A DNA stretch of 9,778 nucleotides from Candidatus Njordarchaeota archaeon (GTDB taxonomy: Archaea; Asgardarchaeota; Njordarchaeia; Njordarchaeales; Njordarchaeaceae), in the NCBI GenBank assembly GCA_029856615.1, contig JAHKLF010000039.1, forward strand, positions 1 through 9,778, given 5' to 3'. The notes beneath the pieces are model-generated. The model made no database searches. It was not told the origin of the DNA and saw nothing but the letters and a program-made list of their open reading frames with translations. The position numbers and the translations under genes were made by a program. Below, piece after piece: positions 6,583 to 9,778 of this stretch; position 1 is the first letter of the stretch, and the number at the start of each line of letters is the position of its first letter.

Positions 6583-7188
6583 ATGATAACATTTAGCAGT
6601 AAAGAGAGCTTAATGTGGTATGAATGTGTACTAAGGGAATGGAAACCAAGAAGTAATCTAATTATCCTAATACCATGCGCGCGCAGAAAACCATACCATA
6701 AATCAGTGACGCATAGATATTTCTTCAAGAAAGTTTGGGAGTTATGGAAAAAAGATATGTGTGATCTCGTTATACTCAGTGAACCCTTAACGGTTGTGCC
6801 TGCTGAATATGACTACCCGTGTCCAAAATATCCACTATATGATTATCCTCCGGCAATTATTAAAAAGAAAAATCATTTTAGTAAGTCTGAAGTAGCGATT
6901 TGGAGGAGTAGATTAAGAAGATTTCTGAGTATTCATAATCAACATGCCTGTTATTTCATCTTATATAAATATCATAGAAAACTACTTGGAGATATCCTTG
7001 AATCACATTGTATGGGTGGTATATATACCGAACGACCGTACATATCTAAAGCAGTTGAATTATCTCTAGAAATGATAAAGAACAAGGAAAAAGAATTTTG
7101 TGTCATGAGTGGTGTTAATGTATGTATAGGAAAGATGAATTTAAAGAAAGAGATATTGAAGCCACTAGAAGAGGGATTTGTGGGATAA
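6583..7188 (+). CDS. Stand-alone ArcS-core (DUF5591-type) protein
   Basis: A 201-residue protein matching the core domain of archaeosine synthase ArcS. The signature PC-x3-KPY-x2-S-x2-H is present exactly as PCARRKPYHKSVTH (31-44). In ArcS the lysine of this motif (K36 here) is implicated in adding free lysine to preQ0 in tRNA. A second stretch, VILSEPLTVVPAEYDYP (63-79), resembles the ArcS/ArcTGT segment 'SPLGlVPrELE'. That segment is normally followed by 'YDipvtG'; here it is YDYPPAI (86-92), partly altered. Canonical ArcS is a much larger multidomain protein with TGT-like and PUA regions, so this is a minimal version, with the transglycosylase-like domain encoded by the gene just upstream. 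GTGAT at 6573-6577, overlapping the upstream stop, is the likely ribosome binding site and implies translational coupling. Lysine or another amine transfer to a 7-deazaguanine is inferred. Its target and partner (RaSEA-like radical SAM) are not in view. Confidence 0.82.
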   Translation: MITFSSKESLMWYECVLREWKPRSNLIILIPCARRKPYHKSVTHRYFFKKVWELWKKDMCDLVILSEPLTVVPAEYDYPCPKYPLYDYPPAIIKKKNHFSKSEVAIWRSRLRRFLSIHNQHACYFILYKYHRKLLGDILESHCMGGIYTERPYISKAVELSLEMIKNKEKEFCVMSGVNVCIGKMNLKKEILKPLEEGFVG

Positions 7189-7970
7189 TTTCCGGTGTGA
7201 TTCTCATAATAGCTGGTCAACACGCTGAAATATCTGGAATCATGGATATGTTGAGAGGTGTAACAGAGTTCGGTATAATACCATTAGAAATCGCAATGAC
7301 TCTCATTCAAATACTTAGAATTCTAGGATTATTTGGAGGATTATTTGTCCTACTTGGTGGAATTCTCCATTTAACTAAGAAATTATCATTCATAGCAAAC
7401 TTATTGATATCAATAGGTTCAGGAGTTAGCTTATTTGACCTCCTACTATTCATGATCCTATCGGCTCCTATGGTGAAAGTGATATTAATTCAGAGATATG
7501 TAGAAAAAATGAGCGACCTCGGGATACAATATACATTACTAACAATCGGAGTAGTATTAGCATTCTTAGCAATGATTAGTGATACGATAGGTTTTACTAT
7601 AGGGTTCATTGCGGGATTGCTTGCTAATTTATCAAGCTCCCTAGCAGAAGCAAGATTAATCGTGCAATTCCTTGTCGTGATGGGCTTAGTGAATCCATCA
7701 CCTCAAACGATAAGAGTTATCGCATTAATCTTATTTTCAGGAGGTATAACATTAATAGCTGGCATTTTTTACGGAATGAAGAAATACACCTTCGGATTTA
7801 TTCTCGCTATTCTAGGAACAATAATATACGCATTACACGTAGGAATCATAATTGTTGGATTAATAAAGAAGCTTGTTCCCCCGATTTTTCCAATTTTGAC
7901 ATTTATCGGGCTTCTAACAATAATTCTAACAGTGACTTATGGAAAAATTAAACTTAAAAGAAAACACTAA
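7122..7970 (+). CDS. Polytopic membrane protein, unknown function
   Basis: A 282-residue hydrophobic protein with about seven to eight likely membrane helices, roughly at residues 18-34, 57-82, 88-113, 137-155, 156-170, 178-190, 195-217, 222-248 and 254-274 (some may pair or be re-entrant). The N-terminus is short and charged and the C-terminus ends in a basic tail (KIKLKRKH). No transport or catalytic motif was recognised. The start overlaps the end of the ArcS-like gene by 67 nt in another frame. It is favoured because GGTG (7111-7114) lies 7 nt before ATG 7122 and because a later start would cut into the first membrane helix. The overlap indicates co-transcription with the TGT/ArcS-like pair. 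Whether it works with them is unknown; a simple hitchhiker is possible. Confidence 0.8.
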   Translation: MYRKDEFKERDIEATRRGICGIISGVILIIAGQHAEISGIMDMLRGVTEFGIIPLEIAMTLIQILRILGLFGGLFVLLGGILHLTKKLSFIANLLISIGSGVSLFDLLLFMILSAPMVKVILIQRYVEKMSDLGIQYTLLTIGVVLAFLAMISDTIGFTIGFIAGLLANLSSSLAEARLIVQFLVVMGLVNPSPQTIRVIALILFSGGITLIAGIFYGMKKYTFGFILAILGTIIYALHVGIIIVGLIKKLVPPIFPILTFIGLLTIILTVTYGKIKLKRKH

Positions 7971-7999
7971 ATGAGGTCACTTAATATTCGGGATAAAGC

Positions 8000-8413
8000 A
8001 TGAGGATACTAATGTTATTCTGCAAAAAATTTTGGTATAAAGTCGGGCGGAGAAGTTTGGCGGAGGACGAATCTCTCATTGGAACTACTTGGAAATGCGA
8101 GAATTGTCTACTAATTATGGTACATGTTGAGAGTATTGACGAAGAACGTGAAAAAGAAGTAATTAGGAAGCTATATAAAGCAATAGTATGGTATCACAAT
8201 AAAACATTGTGTAAAAAAGTAGTCCTTCACTCGTTTGCGCATTTATCAGAAGATAAGAGTAATCCCATTTTTGCAAAAAATATTATAGAAAAAGTTGCCG
8301 CAAAACTACGTGAACGTGGATTAGAGATTCATGTAACGCCCTTTGGTTATTTCTTGGAACTCGAATTATGGATTTCCGACGAACCTATTTCACGTGTGTT
8401 TAAAGTACTCTAA
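8000..8413 (+). CDS. Stand-alone ThrRS editing-domain (DTD-like fold) protein
   Basis: A 137-residue protein that is recognisably the N-terminal editing domain of archaeal threonyl-tRNA synthetase, without any synthetase body. The match includes the start MRILMLF, VVLHSFAHLSED (74-85), the helix ending in LRERGLEI, and TPFGYF (113-118). In ThrRS this domain hydrolyses Ser-tRNA(Thr) and has a D-aminoacyl-tRNA deacylase-like fold. The histidine of FAHLS is kept (H81). The lysine after 'GYY' (K121 of the Pyrococcus enzyme) is L119, and the GHPLSE segment carrying E134 is DEPISR with R132, so normal editing chemistry is doubtful. It lies 29 bp after the membrane-protein stop. No good ribosome binding site is close, although GAGGTCAC lies at 7974-7981. 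Related trans-editing factors exist in archaea, but the substitutions argue for a divergent role. Confidence 0.82.
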   Translation: MRILMLFCKKFWYKVGRRSLAEDESLIGTTWKCENCLLIMVHVESIDEEREKEVIRKLYKAIVWYHNKTLCKKVVLHSFAHLSEDKSNPIFAKNIIEKVAAKLRERGLEIHVTPFGYFLELELWISDEPISRVFKVL

Positions 8414-8436
8414 CTTTCTACTTTACTCTTCTTAAT
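8414..8436 (+). terminator. Pyrimidine-rich tract, possible terminator
   Basis: Immediately after the editing-domain stop the plus strand carries a T/C-rich stretch (CTTTCTACTTTACTCTTCTT), the kind of sequence that can terminate archaeal transcription. The T runs are short and there is no hairpin. It would separate the editing-domain gene from the primase gene, which has its own AT-rich upstream region. Confidence 0.25.
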
Positions 8437-8517
8437 AATTTTGATTCACCTTGTTAAAGTATGAGGAATACATATACGTTGAAATAACCTATAGTAATAT
8501 TAAGATATTTTCTGCTT

Positions 8518-8521
8518 GGTG
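8518..8521 (+). promoter_or_regulatory. Ribosome binding site of the primase gene
   Basis: GGTG lies 9 nt before ATG 8531 and supports that start. Upstream, TATA-like sequence (CTATAGTAATATT, about 8489-8501) lies too close to leave this site in the transcript if used. A more distal TATA-like element near 8453-8475 is more likely if the gene has its own promoter. Confidence 0.4.
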
Positions 8522-8530
8522 TGAGAATTA

Positions 8531-9778
8531 ATGATTAACGTTTTTGCATATTATTTTCAATCATTCATTACAAGAGAAATAGCAGAATACGCCGCTAATA
8601 GATGGATAGCATTACATTGTCAGGCGATAGACAAAGATGGCAGACCCATTATCGTAAGATATATGGGGAATAAGCCGTTAACCATAATGGAACCGAAAGA
8701 CGTGATAATGATTTTAAAGAGATTTAGAGCACTAAGCCCAAGAACGTTTTATGCGTCAGCAAATATTTATGGAGACTTATCATCCAAGAGAAATGTCTTA
8801 GATTACGATAAAAACGTTATTGCTAGAACTCCTACATGGGATGTAGATAGCGAATTATCGCAATGGGAATACACCTTAGAAGTCGCGAGAAGCATAATTG
8901 AGGCACTGGATAAGGAAAATGTAGTAAAATCGGTATATTTAGTGTGGTCTGGTAATGGAATCCATGTACATATTCATGAGAGAGCTTTTTCGCCAGAACT
9001 TTATTCTAAAATTAAGCCAATCGATATAGGATACGCTGTTGTCGAATATATCATAAGAAGGATTTCATCGCGGATTACTGAAATTAACCGTAAAGGCCTA
9101 AAAAAGCCCATAAAAGTCGAAAATTTAATGGATCCCCAGCGAGTGTTTACTATTCCCCTTAGTCTCCATAAGCAACTAGATGTTTCGTGTATTGCATTTA
9201 AACCGAGTGAAATCGACGATTTTGACATTTCCTGGACAGATCCAAACAAACCTAAACATAATAGGAAGTGGCGAGAATATGAGATAGGAGAAGCAGATGA
9301 GTTGGCGATAAAAGCATTTAGAGAGGTTGGTTCCTATGTATTTAAGACGATTAAAAGACAGTCCGAGGAAACTTCTATAGAGGAGATTAAAAAGCCGAAA
9401 AAGGTCATTACGGAATTAGCAAGTTATGCGGTTGACTTTGATTTTAAATTAGAGAATTTGAGATTTAATCCTCTTCCTCCGCCTATACAAGGTGGAAGGG
9501 AATTTTCTAAAGGTCCTATAGAAGCGTTTTTAAAAATAGAAGATATTCTTAGTCATTTCGCTCTAGGAAAAATAAGTATAGATCACGCTGTTAGATCATT
9601 AAACTACGCTAGATTTGCCATCATACCATTCCTTGGGTATCCCAAAGAGATATTGAATAGATTAGATAAATTATATGAAGAGGCTGTTAAGATATTAGAG
9701 CGTCTGAGAACACCCGAAAACGTTAAAAGGTGGTTATTAAGTCATGGTCCTCCCAGAAAAATAGTTAAAAAGCTTGAC
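8531..9778 (+). CDS. Archaeo-eukaryotic primase (AEP) superfamily protein, C-terminus cut by window edge
   Basis: 416 residues are visible in frame to the right edge, with no stop. The catalytic signature of archaeo-eukaryotic primase-polymerases is clear: PTWDVDSE with the metal-binding pair D104 and D106, WSGNGIHVHIHE (139-150) matching the SGxGxHxHxx motif, and DPQRVFTIPLSLHKQL (201-216) matching the 'R-h-x-x-P-x-SLH' motif of small primases. An N-terminal segment RTFYASANIYG (71-81) resembles the region before the active site in PriS. The zinc knuckle of canonical PriS is not visible; only C30 and C220 occur. After the catalytic domain (to about 235) comes a charged linker and a helical region (about 255-416) that I do not recognise. 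It could be a replicative primase of a mobile element, a repair or NHEJ-type polymerase, or a lineage-specific paralogue of PriS. No PriL partner is in view. Confidence 0.85.
   Translation, partial: MINVFAYYFQSFITREIAEYAANRWIALHCQAIDKDGRPIIVRYMGNKPLTIMEPKDVIMILKRFRALSPRTFYASANIYGDLSSKRNVLDYDKNVIARTPTWDVDSELSQWEYTLEVARSIIEALDKENVVKSVYLVWSGNGIHVHIHERAFSPELYSKIKPIDIGYAVVEYIIRRISSRITEINRKGLKKPIKVENLMDPQRVFTIPLSLHKQLDVSCIAFKPSEIDDFDISWTDPNKPKHNRKWREYEIGEADELAIKAFREVGSYVFKTIKRQSEETSIEEIKKPKKVITELASYAVDFDFKLENLRFNPLPPPIQGGREFSKGPIEAFLKIEDILSHFALGKISIDHAVRSLNYARFAIIPFLGYPKEILNRLDKLYEEAVKILERLRTPENVKRWLLSHGPPRKIVKKLD

Noticed and set aside
7971..8003. Ten-codon frame whose TGA overlaps ATG 8000
   Set aside because: The ATGA overlap looks like coupling, but there is no ribosome binding site before it and the peptide has no regulatory character.
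9001..9249. 82-residue minus-strand frame
   Set aside because: It is antisense to the primase catalytic domain, whose motifs are clearly in the plus-strand frame.
1..9778. CRISPR array, insertion sequence ends, tRNA genes or attachment duplications
   Set aside because: No regularly spaced repeats, transposase motifs, cloverleaf-like sequences or long direct repeats were seen on either strand by eye.

Overview
The window looks like chromosomal or large-element DNA from an archaeon. The base composition is AT-rich, genes start behind TATA-like boxes or behind GGTG/GGAGATC-type ribosome binding sites, and several families are archaeal in character: NurA nucleases, an archaeo-eukaryotic-type primase, an ArcS-type archaeosine-synthase core and an archaeal threonyl-tRNA synthetase editing domain. 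No tRNA, rRNA, CRISPR array, insertion sequence or attachment site was found. The lineage cannot be named from sequence reading alone; a thermophilic or uncultured Thermoproteota-like archaeon is only a guess.

Layout, left to right. (1) Positions 1-1845 hold two minus-strand genes: an uncharacterised 239-residue protein (1126-1845) and, downstream of it, a NurA-like nuclease that runs off the left edge (1-1046). (2) A divergent promoter region of about 190 bp leads to a plus-strand gene (2041-3948) whose product appears to combine an N-terminal longin/roadblock-like domain with a long helical solenoid. (3) It converges on a second, complete NurA-family nuclease on the minus strand (3987-5306). 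(4) A palindrome-rich divergent intergenic region (5307-5469) precedes a plus-strand run of five genes. These are a TGT/DpdA-like base-exchange enzyme (5470-6576), a stand-alone ArcS-core protein with the full PC-x3-KPY-x2-S-x2-H signature (6583-7188), a polytopic membrane protein (7122-7970), a stand-alone ThrRS-editing-domain protein (8000-8413), and an archaeo-eukaryotic primase that runs off the right edge (8531-9778).

The most interesting unit is the tightly linked TGT/DpdA-like plus ArcS-core pair. The first protein keeps the two catalytic aspartates of transglycosylases but has lost the CxCxxC zinc site. The second carries the ArcS lysine-transfer signature outside its usual fused context. 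Together they suggest a 7-deazaguanine modification pathway that may not act on the canonical tRNA position 15, possibly on DNA or an unusual RNA. The neighbouring genes (two NurA-type nucleases, a primase, and an editing domain with altered catalytic residues) are nucleic-acid processing functions. A joint system is an inference; the sequence shows only co-location.
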